NCBI RefSeq assembly: GCF_027359675.1
Contig: NZ_CP114786.1
Location: 4,562,501 to 4,626,500, forward strand
Direction of reading: 5' to 3'
Length of the DNA stretch: 64,000 nt
From: Roseibium sp. Sym1
GTDB lineage: Bacteria > Pseudomonadota > Alphaproteobacteria > Rhizobiales > Stappiaceae
Below, piece after piece: positions 33,091 through 41,374 of this stretch. A model generated the notes under the pieces. The model was not told the origin of the DNA, ran no database searches, and saw only the letters and a list, made by a program, of their open reading frames with translations. The position numbers were made by a program, and so were the translations under genes. How positions within the stretch are numbered: position 1 is the stretch's first letter; each line of letters begins with the position of its first letter.

Positions 33091-33474
33091 ATGAAACAGA
33101 CAGACCTGCCGGAGAAACCCGACGCGCGTTCTCCGGCCGGGGCGGACATCCGCTTCATCATGGACGGCCCGACAGGCAACATGATCCATTCGACGGTTCC
33201 GGCGGGCCAGGTCAACCGGGCCACCCGGCACCAGACCGTTTCCGAGTTCTGGCATGTGCTCGAAGGGCAGGGCGAGATCTGGCGCTCCGACGGTGTCAAC
33301 GAGTCCGTCGTTTCGCTGACCCCGGGCGTATCCATCGACATTCCCGTCGGCACGGCCTTCCAGTACCGGAATTGTGGGAAGGAGCCGCTGAAATTCATCT
33401 GCATCTCCATGCCGCCCTGGCCGGGCGACGAGGAAGCGGTCTATGTCGAGGGGGCCTGGCAACCGTCGGTCTGA
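33091..33474 (+). CDS. Cupin-domain protein
   Basis: The 127-residue protein has a single cupin barrel. HQTVSEFWHVLEGQGEIWRS near residue 48 is motif 1 with possible metal ligands, and SLTPGVSIDIPVGTAFQYRN is motif 2. The function is unknown; it may bind a small ligand or be a metal enzyme. GAGG is just before ATG 33091. It follows ivd by 15 bases and is probably in its operon. Confidence 0.82.
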   Translation: MKQTDLPEKPDARSPAGADIRFIMDGPTGNMIHSTVPAGQVNRATRHQTVSEFWHVLEGQGEIWRSDGVNESVVSLTPGVSIDIPVGTAFQYRNCGKEPLKFICISMPPWPGDEEAVYVEGAWQPSV

Positions 33475-33536
33475 CCGGCGCGGCAATCCCGAAGCGCGGA
33501 TGCTGCGTATCCTTTCCTGAGCAGGAAGGAGTCTAC

Positions 33537-34226
33537 ATGACGGGAAGTGCGGTGGTCATCGGGGCAAGCGGCGGCATCGGCTCCGCAATTGTGCAGGCCT
33601 TGCGGCATTCCCGGGAGTATGACGAGGTGCTTGGCTTCGGCCGGGCCACGGATCCGTCGCTGGATCTTCTGGACGAGGACAGCATCCGGGCCTGTGCGGA
33701 GCATGTCGCGGCAAGGTCGTCCGACCTCCGTCTTGTCTTCGATGCCACCGGCGCCCTCGCGTTGAAGAACAGTCGTCCGGAGAAAAGCTGGCGGGAGCTC
33801 GACCCGGATGCTCTTGTCGGTTCCTTTGCCGTCAATGCCATCGGGCCTGCCTTGCTGATGAAGCATTTCCTGCCGCTCCTGCCGAAAACGGGGCGCAGCG
33901 TGTTCGCGACCCTGTCGGCCCGGGTCGGCTCGATCGGCGACAACCGTCTCGGCGGCTGGTATGCCTACCGGGCCTCGAAGGCGGCGCTCAACCAGCTTGT
34001 GCGGACAGTGGCCGTCGAACTGGCACGCAAGAAACCCGAGGCGGTCTGCGTTGCCTTGCACCCGGGCACCGTGCGCACGTCCCTGACGGACGGTTTTGCC
34101 AAGACCGGGCTTGAGGTCCAGGAACGGGATCTGGCGGCAAAGAGGCTGCTGGGCGTCCTGGAGGGGCTCTCCGCACAAGAGAGCGGTGGTTTCTTCGATT
34201 ATCTGGGCAAGGCCGTTCCCTGGTGA
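33537..34226 (+). CDS. Short-chain dehydrogenase (C-factor-like)
   Basis: A 229-residue SDR with the NAD(P)-binding motif VVIGASGGIGSAIVQAL at the N-terminus, NAIGPALLMKHFLPLLPKTG, the catalytic Ser in ATLSARVG and YAYRASKAALNQLVRTVAVE carrying the YxxxK dyad. The C-terminal VCVALHPGTVRTSLTDGFA is common in the CsgA/C-factor subfamily. AGGAAGGAG lies before ATG 33537. The substrate is unknown, and it stands between the cupin and agmatinase genes. Confidence 0.88.
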   Translation: MTGSAVVIGASGGIGSAIVQALRHSREYDEVLGFGRATDPSLDLLDEDSIRACAEHVAARSSDLRLVFDATGALALKNSRPEKSWRELDPDALVGSFAVNAIGPALLMKHFLPLLPKTGRSVFATLSARVGSIGDNRLGGWYAYRASKAALNQLVRTVAVELARKKPEAVCVALHPGTVRTSLTDGFAKTGLEVQERDLAAKRLLGVLEGLSAQESGGFFDYLGKAVPW

Positions 34227-34312
34227 TCCCTGGCGGATTGAATTTCATGCCGGGCAGGTCTTGAATGGGTATCCACAACCCTGCGCGTTCTTCCCTGTTT
34301 CAGGAACCTCCC

Positions 34313-35284
34313 ATGTCCAATGCCTTCTTTCATCCCGTCTCCGGCTTCGAGCTGCCGCGCTTTGCCGGCGTGCCGACCTTCATGCGCCTGCCGCATGTGG
34401 GCCTTGACAACCCGCGGTTGAAGGATGTCCGGATCGGGTTGATCGGCACGCCCTGGGACGGTGGTACCACCAACCGGCCGGGTCCCCGGCACGGTCCGCG
34501 CCAGTTGCGCGACATGTCGACCATGATCCGGGCGCAGAACGGGGCGACCGGTGTCAGGCCGTTCGAGCTGGTCAATTGCGCCGACCTTGGCGATGTCGGA
34601 CCCAATCCGGCCAGCGTCGACGACAGTCTCACCCGCATGACGGCATTCTATGACCGCGTGGTCGACGCCGGCATTCGGCCGCTTTCCGCCGGCGGCGATC
34701 ACCTGTGCTCGCTGCCGATCCTGCGGTCTCTGGCCAGAACGCGGCCGCTCGGCATGATTCATTTCGACAGCCACACGGATCTCTACAAGAGCTATTTCGG
34801 GGGCATGCTCTATACCCACGGCACACCGTTCCGGCGCGCTGTGGAGGAGGGGCTCCTGGACCCGAAGCGGGTGGTCCAGATCGGCATTCGCGGCACGGCC
34901 TATGACAACGAGGACCGGGATTTCGCGGACAGCGTCGGGATCCGGGTGATCGCGATCGAGGAATTCCATGCGCGCGGTGTCGAAGATGTCATGGCGGAGG
35001 CGAAGGAGATCGTCGGGACGCAGGAAACCTATGTCTCCTACGACATCGATTTCGTCGATCCGGCCTTTGCGCCGGGCACGGGCACGCCGGAGGTCGGCGG
35101 GCCGAATTCCTTCCAGGCGCTTCAGGTCGCCCGACTGCTCGACGGGGTCAACATCGCCGGCGCGGACCTGGTCGAAGTGTCACCGCCATTCGACACCAGC
35201 GGCGGCACGGCGTTTCTCGGCGTGTCGATCATGTTCGAAATGCTGTGCAACATGGCTCTGTGCGCGGACCGCATGCCTGCGTGA
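34313..35284 (+). CDS. speB: Agmatinase-family ureohydrolase
   Basis: Ureohydrolases use a dinuclear manganese centre. Its ligands are visible in this 323-residue protein: SAGGDHLCSLPILR near residue 123, IHFDSHTDLYKSY near 150, and YDIDFVDPAFAPGTGTPEVG near 240. The family includes agmatinase, guanidinobutyrase, guanidinopropionase and guanidinase, and sequence alone does not fully separate them, so the symbol is tentative. ATG 34313 has AGGAA upstream. The gene ends close to a convergent hypothetical gene. Confidence 0.85.
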   Translation: MSNAFFHPVSGFELPRFAGVPTFMRLPHVGLDNPRLKDVRIGLIGTPWDGGTTNRPGPRHGPRQLRDMSTMIRAQNGATGVRPFELVNCADLGDVGPNPASVDDSLTRMTAFYDRVVDAGIRPLSAGGDHLCSLPILRSLARTRPLGMIHFDSHTDLYKSYFGGMLYTHGTPFRRAVEEGLLDPKRVVQIGIRGTAYDNEDRDFADSVGIRVIAIEEFHARGVEDVMAEAKEIVGTQETYVSYDIDFVDPAFAPGTGTPEVGGPNSFQALQVARLLDGVNIAGADLVEVSPPFDTSGGTAFLGVSIMFEMLCNMALCADRMPA

Positions 35285-35355
35285 ACCCGGCAAAGCCCTT
35301 GATGCCGGTTTGGCGGGGCTGCGGCCTTCGTGTTGCTCAAGTGACCCTACGTGAC

Positions 35356-36306
35356 TCAATCATTGTGTTCGCTGGTCAGTTTGCCCTTGGCGTCACCGGG
35401 CGGTACATCGGTCCTGTAGGGCAGCTCATACTCCGTCAAAACCGTCAGGTCTTTGGTTTCCGGGCAGAACAACGAAATGCGAACGAGGAATGATCCGAAA
35501 ATACCGATCGGATAGAATTGGATTTCTCGTTCCCAAAGACCGTTGTTCAGGCTCATGGACTCCTCTTTGTGATCGGTTTCGCGGAAAATGATGTCGTCGT
35601 TCTTTTCGTCGTAAAGGAAATAGCGTTCGGTGATCTGGCAGAGCAGCACGCAGCCCTTTTCCAGCTTGTCCGCTATGCCAGCCCTTTCCGCGTTGACCTG
35701 AGGGGCAAAAGTGCCGATTTCCCGGTAAGTCGTCGGATCGATAGTCAGCGCCTCGTAGCGGAGCGCCCGGCGCAGGATCCGTTCTTTTTCGTCAAGTTTC
35801 TTGAGGGCTTTGTAGTAGACGGCACCTGTTGTGAACAGCCCCGCGGCGGTGAGTGCCGACACGATCAGCTCGACAATACCAATCCGCTTCAGGACCTTGC
35901 CACCGAACTTCTTGGCATATTTCAGGCGCCGCTTTCCGGGTGACGTTCTCTGGGAAGGGGGCAGGACTTCGTCAACCGCTTCGTCCACCTTCATTTTGCC
36001 GAGCGTGTCGAAAAAGTCGTCGGCAATTTCCTTTCCCGCCTTTTTCACCAGCAGCTTGAAAAGGACAAGGATGCTCAGACCACCCGCCGCCGTGTAGCCA
36101 ATGGTCTTCGGATCGACATCGAATACAGATTTGAAGAACTCCGAGAAAGTTTTCTCTGCTTCGGCTTCGACCGCCGTGAGTGCCTTCTTCTTTCGCTCAA
36201 TTTCAGCCAGGACCACATTGCGGTCTTTCGAGGAATCGTAGGCCGGATCCCCGTTTTTGTCCCAGGCCTTTGCTTCCTTGACCCAGTCCGGCTTCAAGGT
36301 TGTCAT
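35356..36306 (-). CDS. Hypothetical membrane protein
   Basis: The 316-residue product starts MTTLKPDWVKEAKAWDKNGD. An Ala/Glu/Lys-rich coiled region is followed by a first hydrophobic stretch (YTAAGGLSILVLFKLLVKKA, near residue 75) and a second one (VELIVSALTAAGLFTTGAVY, near 150). The C-terminal half is soluble-looking, with a Tyr/Phe-rich segment (CQITERYFLYDEKNDDIIFR). No domain is recognised. GGGAGG is seen before ATG 36306. It is convergent to the agmatinase gene and faces away from the TetR gene at 36477. Confidence 0.7.
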   Translation of the reverse strand: MTTLKPDWVKEAKAWDKNGDPAYDSSKDRNVVLAEIERKKKALTAVEAEAEKTFSEFFKSVFDVDPKTIGYTAAGGLSILVLFKLLVKKAGKEIADDFFDTLGKMKVDEAVDEVLPPSQRTSPGKRRLKYAKKFGGKVLKRIGIVELIVSALTAAGLFTTGAVYYKALKKLDEKERILRRALRYEALTIDPTTYREIGTFAPQVNAERAGIADKLEKGCVLLCQITERYFLYDEKNDDIIFRETDHKEESMSLNNGLWEREIQFYPIGIFGSFLVRISLFCPETKDLTVLTEYELPYRTDVPPGDAKGKLTSEHND

Positions 36307-36441
36307 GAGCCTTACCTCCCATATGCCATACAAAATAGCACAACTCATGAGACAGCCCCACCAACGGGAGGGCAAGCTGTGGTTGTTTCCGGCAAACCGC
36401 CCAGGCGAGACGGAGCGCTGACCTTGTCTGCGCGCAATCAA

Positions 36442-36470
36442 TTGACAGCATACCAACTGGTCGGTATGTT
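36442..36470 (+). promoter_or_regulatory. Promoter with overlapping TetR operator, apparently leaderless
   Basis: TTGACA at 36442-36447 and TATGTT at 36465-36470 are separated by 17 bases. Between and across them, 36449-36468 is the near-palindrome CATACCAACTGGTCGGTATG (arms match at 7 of 8), the usual TetR operator type. The TetR ATG at 36477 is at about the expected transcription start, so the message would be leaderless and self-repressed. Confidence 0.7.
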
Positions 36471-36476
36471 TTGATC

Positions 36477-37112
36477 ATGAGCAAGACAGCTACTCGAAAA
36501 GGGAAGGATGCGCGGACGAAGCTGCTGGACGCCGCCCTTCGCGTGATCCGTACAAAAGGGTATTCGGCGACCACGGTGGATGATCTGTGCCGGGAGGCGG
36601 GGGTGACCAAGGGCGCATTCTTCCATCACTTCAAGTCCAAGGACGATCTTGCGGTCGCGGCGGCGGATTACTGGTCGCAGACCACCGGCGCCTTCTTCGA
36701 AGAGGCGCCGTTTCACAAACACGCGGATCCGCTCGACAGGGTTCTCGCCTATCTCGCCTTTCGCAAGGCGATTGTCGCCGGCACGGTGCCTGAATTCACC
36801 TGTCTCGTCGGAACCATGGTGCAGGAGGTTTACGAGACCAGTCCGGCGATCCGCGAGGCCTGCAACCGGAGCATTACCGGACATGCGGCGACACTGGTCG
36901 GGGACATATCGGAAGCGGCGGCGGCGCGGGGCGTAGTCCTGCCCCAGGGGCCGGAAGGGCTGGCGCTGCACACACAAACGGTCATCCAGGGCGGTTTTGT
37001 TCTGGCAAAGGCGGGCAATGATCCACAAATCGCCGTCGACAGCATCGAACATCTGATCCGCTACGTCGAACTGCTGTTCGGTGTGACACAGGGAGGAAAC
37101 GACAATGAGTGA
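36477..37112 (+). CDS. TetR-family transcriptional regulator
   Basis: The 211-residue protein has a TetR helix-turn-helix: TVDDLCREAGVTKGAFFHHF followed by KSKDDL near residues 35-60, of the TetR type with a KxG start to the recognition helix. The C-terminal ligand domain is not assigned. ATG 36477 is chosen; there is no ribosome binding site, but a promoter placed so that the transcript begins at the ATG. Its end overlaps the AHSA1-PhnB gene by 8 bases, so it heads that operon and probably represses it. Confidence 0.87.
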   Translation: MSKTATRKGKDARTKLLDAALRVIRTKGYSATTVDDLCREAGVTKGAFFHHFKSKDDLAVAAADYWSQTTGAFFEEAPFHKHADPLDRVLAYLAFRKAIVAGTVPEFTCLVGTMVQEVYETSPAIREACNRSITGHAATLVGDISEAAAARGVVLPQGPEGLALHTQTVIQGGFVLAKAGNDPQIAVDSIEHLIRYVELLFGVTQGGNDNE

Positions 37113-38073
37113 AGTCCATATTCGCAAGGATGGCCTGACACTGGAACTCAGCCGGGACATTGCTGCGCCACGGCACGCCGTGTGGCGTTGCTGGACGGAC
37201 GCCGAGCTTCTGAAACAATGGTTCTGCCCGAAGCCCTGGTTCGTTCCGGAGGTCGATCTTGATGTGCGCCCGGGCGGGCGCATGAACACCGTCATGGCGG
37301 GACCGAACGGGGAACGCTTCGAAAATACGGGCATGTTCCTGGAAGTGGTCGACGGTGAACGGTTGACCTTCACCGATGCCTTCGCGGAGGGGTACGTGCC
37401 GCGTGAAGACGCCTTCATGACCGGCTATGTCGAACTCTCCGACTGTCCGGATGGCGTAACGCGCCTGGTCTGGGGCGCGCGCCATGCGACCGCGGAAGGA
37501 CGGGACAAGCATCTTGAGATGGGGTTTGAGCCGGGCTGGACGGCCGCGTCCGCGCAGCTTGCCGAACTCGCCGTGTCGATTGCCGAAAAAAGCAACCGAA
37601 GCTGTGCCGTACCAGAGCCGAAGGCCAAGGTCAGGACCTGCCTGTTCTTCGGCGAAAAGGGAGAGGAGGCGGCAGACTACTATGTTTCTCTTCTTCCCGG
37701 CAGCCGGATGGAAACGATTGTCAGGCCTGTTCCGGGCGGACCTGTTCTCGTGGCCGAGTTCACACTGGCGGGCACGCCCTACATGATCCTGAACGGAAAC
37801 CCGCAGGTCGAGCCCAGTCATCTGACCTCCATCTCTGTCCTGACCGAAGACCAGGCGGAAACCGACCGGCTGTGGCAGGCCCTTTTGAAAGACGGCGGTG
37901 AAGAAGGGCAGTGCGGCTGGCTCAAGGACCGCTTCGGCATTCACTGGCAGATCGTTCCCAGGGCTCTTCCGCGCCTGATGCAGTCCGGAAATCCGGAGAG
38001 CGCCGGGCGGGTCAGTGCCGCGCTGATGAAAATGAAGAAGATCGATATATCCGGTCTGGAAGCTGCCGCCTGA
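37105..38073 (+). CDS. AHSA1/SRPBCC-PhnB fusion protein
   Basis: The 322-residue protein joins two domains. Residues about 10-160 are an AHSA1-type SRPBCC fold (RHAVWRCWTDAELLKQWFCP, ending HLEMGFEPGWTAASAQLAEL). Residues about 172-290 are a PhnB-type VOC domain (CLFFGEKGEEAADYYVSLLP, GTPYMILNGNPQ, CGWLKDRFGIHWQIVP). Both domains are often separate genes regulated together, so the fusion suggests a shared pathway, perhaps detoxification of a small hydrophobic ligand. It overlaps the TetR gene and is followed by a DUF1428 gene. Confidence 0.87.
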   Translation: MSEVHIRKDGLTLELSRDIAAPRHAVWRCWTDAELLKQWFCPKPWFVPEVDLDVRPGGRMNTVMAGPNGERFENTGMFLEVVDGERLTFTDAFAEGYVPREDAFMTGYVELSDCPDGVTRLVWGARHATAEGRDKHLEMGFEPGWTAASAQLAELAVSIAEKSNRSCAVPEPKAKVRTCLFFGEKGEEAADYYVSLLPGSRMETIVRPVPGGPVLVAEFTLAGTPYMILNGNPQVEPSHLTSISVLTEDQAETDRLWQALLKDGGEEGQCGWLKDRFGIHWQIVPRALPRLMQSGNPESAGRVSAALMKMKKIDISGLEAAA

Positions 38074-38090
38074 GCAGCAAGGAGGACGTC

Positions 38091-38444
38091 ATGGGTTATG
38101 TGGATGGATTTGTCGCGGCCGTGCCGACGGCCAACAAGGCGGCCTATCTGGACTTCGTGCGGAAGTCGGCTCCGATCTTCCTCAAACACGGTGCGCTCAA
38201 GCTGGTGGAGACCTGGGGAGACGACGTGCCGGATGGCGAGGTCACGTCCTTTCCTCTTGCGGTCAAATGCATGCCGGATGAAACGGTGGTCCTGTCCTGG
38301 GTGCTGTGGCCGTCCAAGGAGATACGCGATGTCGGCCTCAGACGGGTTATCGAGGAGCACAATCAGCTCCATCCGTCGGAAGAGATGCCCTTTGATGGCA
38401 AGCGCATGGTGTTCGGTGGCTTCGATATCCTGTTCGAAAGCTGA
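38091..38444 (+). CDS. DUF1428-family protein
   Basis: The 117-residue product begins MGYVDGFVAAVPTANKAAYL, continues with DFVRKSAPIFLKHGALKLVE then TWGDDVPDG, and ends MPFDGKRMVFGGFDILFES, which is the DUF1428 pattern. The fold is a dimeric alpha-beta barrel with no known function. AAGGAGG lies five bases before ATG 38091. It follows the AHSA1-PhnB gene by 17 bases, and DUF1428 genes frequently occur with AHSA1 and PhnB genes. Confidence 0.9.
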   Translation: MGYVDGFVAAVPTANKAAYLDFVRKSAPIFLKHGALKLVETWGDDVPDGEVTSFPLAVKCMPDETVVLSWVLWPSKEIRDVGLRRVIEEHNQLHPSEEMPFDGKRMVFGGFDILFES

Positions 38445-38562
38445 GGCCGATGGTCGGGAAGGGACAGCGGCGCTGTCTCCGGCAAGACCTTTCGCCGTCC
38501 CGCGCATTGCCGATTGCAGATAATTCATGGTCTTCTCTTCCGCAAAGAAGGAGAGAGGCCAC

Positions 38563-39150
38563 ATGACTGGACTCGCCGTTACCTTTCACCCGCTTACACC
38601 CGATCGCTGGGACGATCTGGTCGACCTGTTCGGTCCCCAGCGCGGGGCGAGTTCCGGCTGCTGGTGCATGTGGCCGTTCCTGCGCGCCAAGGACTGGCAG
38701 GCGCTCACGCGGGACGAGCGGCGGGACGCCCTGAATGACAAGGTGACCGAAGGACCCGCGCCGGGGCTGCTTGCCTACCATGGCGACCTGCCTGTCGGCT
38801 GGATTGCGAGCGGACCGCGCGAACACTATGTCCGGTTTCAGCTCGGCAAGACCTCGAAGCCTCTCGAAACGGATACAGGGGAAATGATCCGTGCAACCCA
38901 TGCGGTCACGTGTTTCTATATCCGCAGTGGCTACCGGAAAGACGGCCTGATGGCACGGTTGCTTGAGGCCGGCGTCGAACATGTCCGGGCACAGGGCGCG
39001 GCCTTCCTCGATGCCTGTCCCATCGAATCGGACAAGCCGCTTCAGTGGGGCGAAGGCTTTGTCGGGATTGCATCCGTGTTCCGGCGCAGCGGATTTGAAG
39101 AGATTGCAAGGCGCAGTCCGAAACGGCCATTGATGCGCAGGAAATTTTAG
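38563..39150 (+). CDS. GNAT-family N-acetyltransferase
   Basis: A 195-residue protein with acetyltransferase features: an N-terminal Cys-rich loop (RGASSGCWCMWPFLR), GLLAYHGDLPVGWIASGPRE near residue 68 and motif A CFYIRSGYRKDGLMARLLEA near 117. The substrate is unknown; its SSGCWCMW segment recurs in a subgroup of GNAT proteins. AAGGAGAG lies before ATG 38563. It probably belongs to the transcript that runs from the TetR gene to the ACT gene. Confidence 0.85.
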   Translation: MTGLAVTFHPLTPDRWDDLVDLFGPQRGASSGCWCMWPFLRAKDWQALTRDERRDALNDKVTEGPAPGLLAYHGDLPVGWIASGPREHYVRFQLGKTSKPLETDTGEMIRATHAVTCFYIRSGYRKDGLMARLLEAGVEHVRAQGAAFLDACPIESDKPLQWGEGFVGIASVFRRSGFEEIARRSPKRPLMRRKF

Positions 39151-39164
39151 AGACGGGAGCGGGC

Positions 39165-39569
39165 ATGAGCGGCGAAACAGATCTCGACACACTGATTGCG
39201 CAGATGCGGCCGATGCTCGACCCGGATCCGTATGTGTTCTGCACCTTCGCGACGAAGTCCCTGGGTGAACTCGCCGAGTATGAGCCGATCGGCCTGTTCG
39301 CCGAAACGGAGGGCCTCACCGCGATCCTGCCGGTCGAGCGGGCCCGCGAGCTTGGTCTGGGCGATGCCGAGTGGTTCCGCAGGATCACGCTGACCGTGCA
39401 TTCGTCTCTGGAGGCTGTCGGGCTGACGGCTGCCGTTGCCTCGGCCCTGGCCGAAAAGGGTATTTCGGCGAATGTCGTTGCCGCCTTTTTCCACGATCAT
39501 GTTTTCGTGCCGGAGGAACACGCGGAAGACGCGCTGTCCGTGTTGCGGCGGCTTGCCGGAGAGCCTTGA
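39165..39569 (+). CDS. ACT-domain protein (DUF2241-like)
   Basis: A 134-residue protein with two ACT-like halves. The N-terminal half has DPDPYVFCTFATKSLGELAE and EYEPIGLFAETEGLTAILPV, and the C-terminal half RITLTVHSSLEAVGLTAAVA followed by NVVAAFFHDHVFVPEEHAED. The family is small, single-chain and has no fused enzyme; ACT domains usually bind amino acids. It lies 14 bases after the GNAT gene. Confidence 0.83.
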   Translation: MSGETDLDTLIAQMRPMLDPDPYVFCTFATKSLGELAEYEPIGLFAETEGLTAILPVERARELGLGDAEWFRRITLTVHSSLEAVGLTAAVASALAEKGISANVVAAFFHDHVFVPEEHAEDALSVLRRLAGEP

Positions 39570-39673
39570 CATCCCTTCGGGCACTCGCCGGTCAGGGCGA
39601 AAGACGTTTATTTGTCCTTGCAATTTCCCATTGCCCTTCCCATTCCTAGGTGTGTGAGATCAGGGGTAAGAGC

Positions 39674-40525
39674 ATGCAACGGGTCAAGCGGCGTCTGGCG
39701 GCCATCATGTGCGCGGACGTTGCACAATATTCCAGGCTCATGGAGCGGGATGAGGATGGTACGCTTGATCGGCTGAAGGCCTACAGGTCGGTGATGTCGT
39801 CATTGACCGAGGGCCACAACGGCCGCATCGTCAACACTTGGGGCGATGCCGTCATCATCGAGTTTTCGTCGGTGACGGAAGCCGTGCAGTGCGCGGTGGA
39901 TATCCAGAACGAGCTTTCCCTGAAAAACGCGGAACTGCCCGACCTCAACCGGATGGAATTCCGGATCGGCATCAATCTCGGCGACGTCATGGTCGAGGGC
40001 GACGACATCTATGGCGACGGCGTGAATGTTGCCGCCCGCCTGCAGGAACTCGCTCCCAGGGGCGGTATCATGCTGTCCCAGTCGGTCTATGACCAGGTCA
40101 AGACCAGGATGGCCCTGGGCTTCGATCCGCTGGGACCTCAACACGTCAAGAACGTGACGGATCCCGTTGAAACCTATGCCGTGCGGCTTGGCGGGCGGAA
40201 CGCGCCGCAGGAAGGCGGGGCGCCGCGCGATGGCGACAAAGCTGAGCCGAAAGGGACCATGCCTCCTCCGGATTGGGAACGGGACACTCAGGTTCTCGCA
40301 AACGGGTTCGAACAGGCCCGCCGCTGGCTGAGGGCGCAACCGCGCAAGGTGCGCGGTTGTGTATTCATGATCGCGTTCTTCTTTGTGCTCAATCTCCTGA
40401 CCTCGGGCCTCGGCACACTCTGGTTTGTCTGGCCGTCGCTGCCGTTCGGGCTGATGCTGGTCTGGCATCTGCTTGTCGGCCGGAAGGAAAAGCCGGTCGT
40501 CAACCCGTCGCAGCAAGGCGAATGA
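39674..40525 (+). CDS. Class III nucleotide cyclase with C-terminal 2TM segment
   Basis: The 283-residue protein has a class III catalytic domain (about 8-180): RRLAAIMCADVAQYSRLMER with the first metal Asp, GRIVNTWGDAVIIEF with the second, and GDGVNVAARLQELAPRGGIM with the conserved Asn/Arg. The domain probably makes cAMP. Unusually, the catalytic domain is N-terminal and two hydrophobic helices near 230-275 (RGCVFMIAFFFVLNLLTSGL, then WPSLPFGLMLVWHLL) follow it. ATG 39674 is chosen because homology to the cyclase begins there. No sensor domain is seen. Confidence 0.88.
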   Translation: MQRVKRRLAAIMCADVAQYSRLMERDEDGTLDRLKAYRSVMSSLTEGHNGRIVNTWGDAVIIEFSSVTEAVQCAVDIQNELSLKNAELPDLNRMEFRIGINLGDVMVEGDDIYGDGVNVAARLQELAPRGGIMLSQSVYDQVKTRMALGFDPLGPQHVKNVTDPVETYAVRLGGRNAPQEGGAPRDGDKAEPKGTMPPPDWERDTQVLANGFEQARRWLRAQPRKVRGCVFMIAFFFVLNLLTSGLGTLWFVWPSLPFGLMLVWHLLVGRKEKPVVNPSQQGE

Positions 40526-40576
40526 CGGGCCGGTCGTTGCCAATCTGATAACTCTTTTCGCGCTAAGGAGAGCCTC

Positions 40577-40693
40577 ATGATTTGCGAGCGCCCGTCACAT
40601 CGCTTACACATGATTCAAAGCCGGTGTGGCGGATACGTCCGCCAACCGGAAGAAACTGCCGGTTCGGCCGGTCCAACAGCCAAGGGAGCTTAA
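40577..40693 (+). CDS. Candidate 38-residue leader peptide upstream of the ClpP-like gene
   Basis: A small ORF ([20 protein letters not shown], then an Ala/Gly-rich end) has AAGGAG six bases before its ATG, a better site than that of the next gene. It stops 8 bases before the ClpP-like ATG, and the ribosome binding site GGGAG at 40684 lies inside it. A perfect hairpin GGCGGA/TCCGCC with loop TACG is at 40628-40643. It may be a leader peptide that couples translation, or an unused ORF. No homology is claimed. Confidence 0.4.
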   Translation: MICERPSHRLHMIQSRCGGYVRQPEETAGSAGPTAKGA

Positions 40694-40701
40694 TCCTGCG
40701 C

Positions 40702-41316
40702 ATGAAAAACTATTCGACCACGGTGCCTGCACGCCTCGATGATGACGAGGACGAAAAGGCCAAGAGCCAGCCTTCGATCCAGGTCGACAAGCATCTGTTT
40801 GAAGCGCGCACCGTCCTGATCACCGGTCCGGTGAGCCAGGACATGGCCCGCGACGTCTGTGCCCGCCTGCTGGCCCTGGCACAGGTTTCCAACGATCCGA
40901 TCACCGTTATCGTGTCCTCTCCGGGCGGGCATGTGGAATCGGGCGACATGATCCACGACACCATCAAGTTCATCTCGCCGGAAGTCCGGATTCTGGGAAT
41001 GGGCTGGGTCGCCAGCGCGGGCGCCCTGATTTACGTGTCGGTTCCCAAGGACAAGCGCTTCTGCACGCCGAATACCCGCTTCCTGCTGCACCAGCCGTCC
41101 GGCGGTGCCGGCGGCATGGCGACGGATATCGAGATCCAGGCCAAGGAAATCATCAAGATGCGCGACCGGCTCAACAAGATCTTTGCCGACGCGACCGGTC
41201 AGCCGATCGAGCGTATCGAGAAGGATACGGATCGTGACTACTGGATGAGCCCGGAAGAGGGCATCGATTACGGTCTTGTCGGCAAGGTCGTTACCAGCGT
41301 CGACGAACTCGGCTGA
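40702..41316 (+). CDS. ClpP-like ATP-dependent protease proteolytic subunit
   Basis: A 204-residue serine protease subunit of the ClpP family. The catalytic Ser lies in [20 protein letters not shown] near residue 109, the His in [11 protein letters not shown] near 134 and the Asp in the [17 protein letters not shown] stretch. The N-terminal axial loop of typical ClpP is shorter and different ([20 protein letters not shown]), so its pairing with ClpA or ClpX is uncertain. It may be an accessory ClpP rather than the housekeeping one. It is preceded by a leader ORF and followed by a clear terminator. Confidence 0.87.
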   Translation: MKNYSTTVPARLDDDEDEKAKSQPSIQVDKHLFEARTVLITGPVSQDMARDVCARLLALAQVSNDPITVIVSSPGGHVESGDMIHDTIKFISPEVRILGMGWVASAGALIYVSVPKDKRFCTPNTRFLLHQPSGGAGGMATDIEIQAKEIIKMRDRLNKIFADATGQPIERIEKDTDRDYWMSPEEGIDYGLVGKVVTSVDELG

Positions 41317-41343
41317 ACGAAACAGTTTCCTGCACATGAAAGA

Positions 41344-41368
41344 CGCCGGCCCCTGGCCGGCGTTTTTT
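41344..41368 (+). terminator. Terminator after the ClpP-like gene
   Basis: CGCCGGCC at 41344-41351 and GGCCGGCG at 41355-41362 form a perfect 8-base stem with a 3-base loop, followed by six T. It lies between two convergent genes and ends just before the stop of the globin-like gene. Confidence 0.9.
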
Positions 41369-41374
41369 GTCAGA

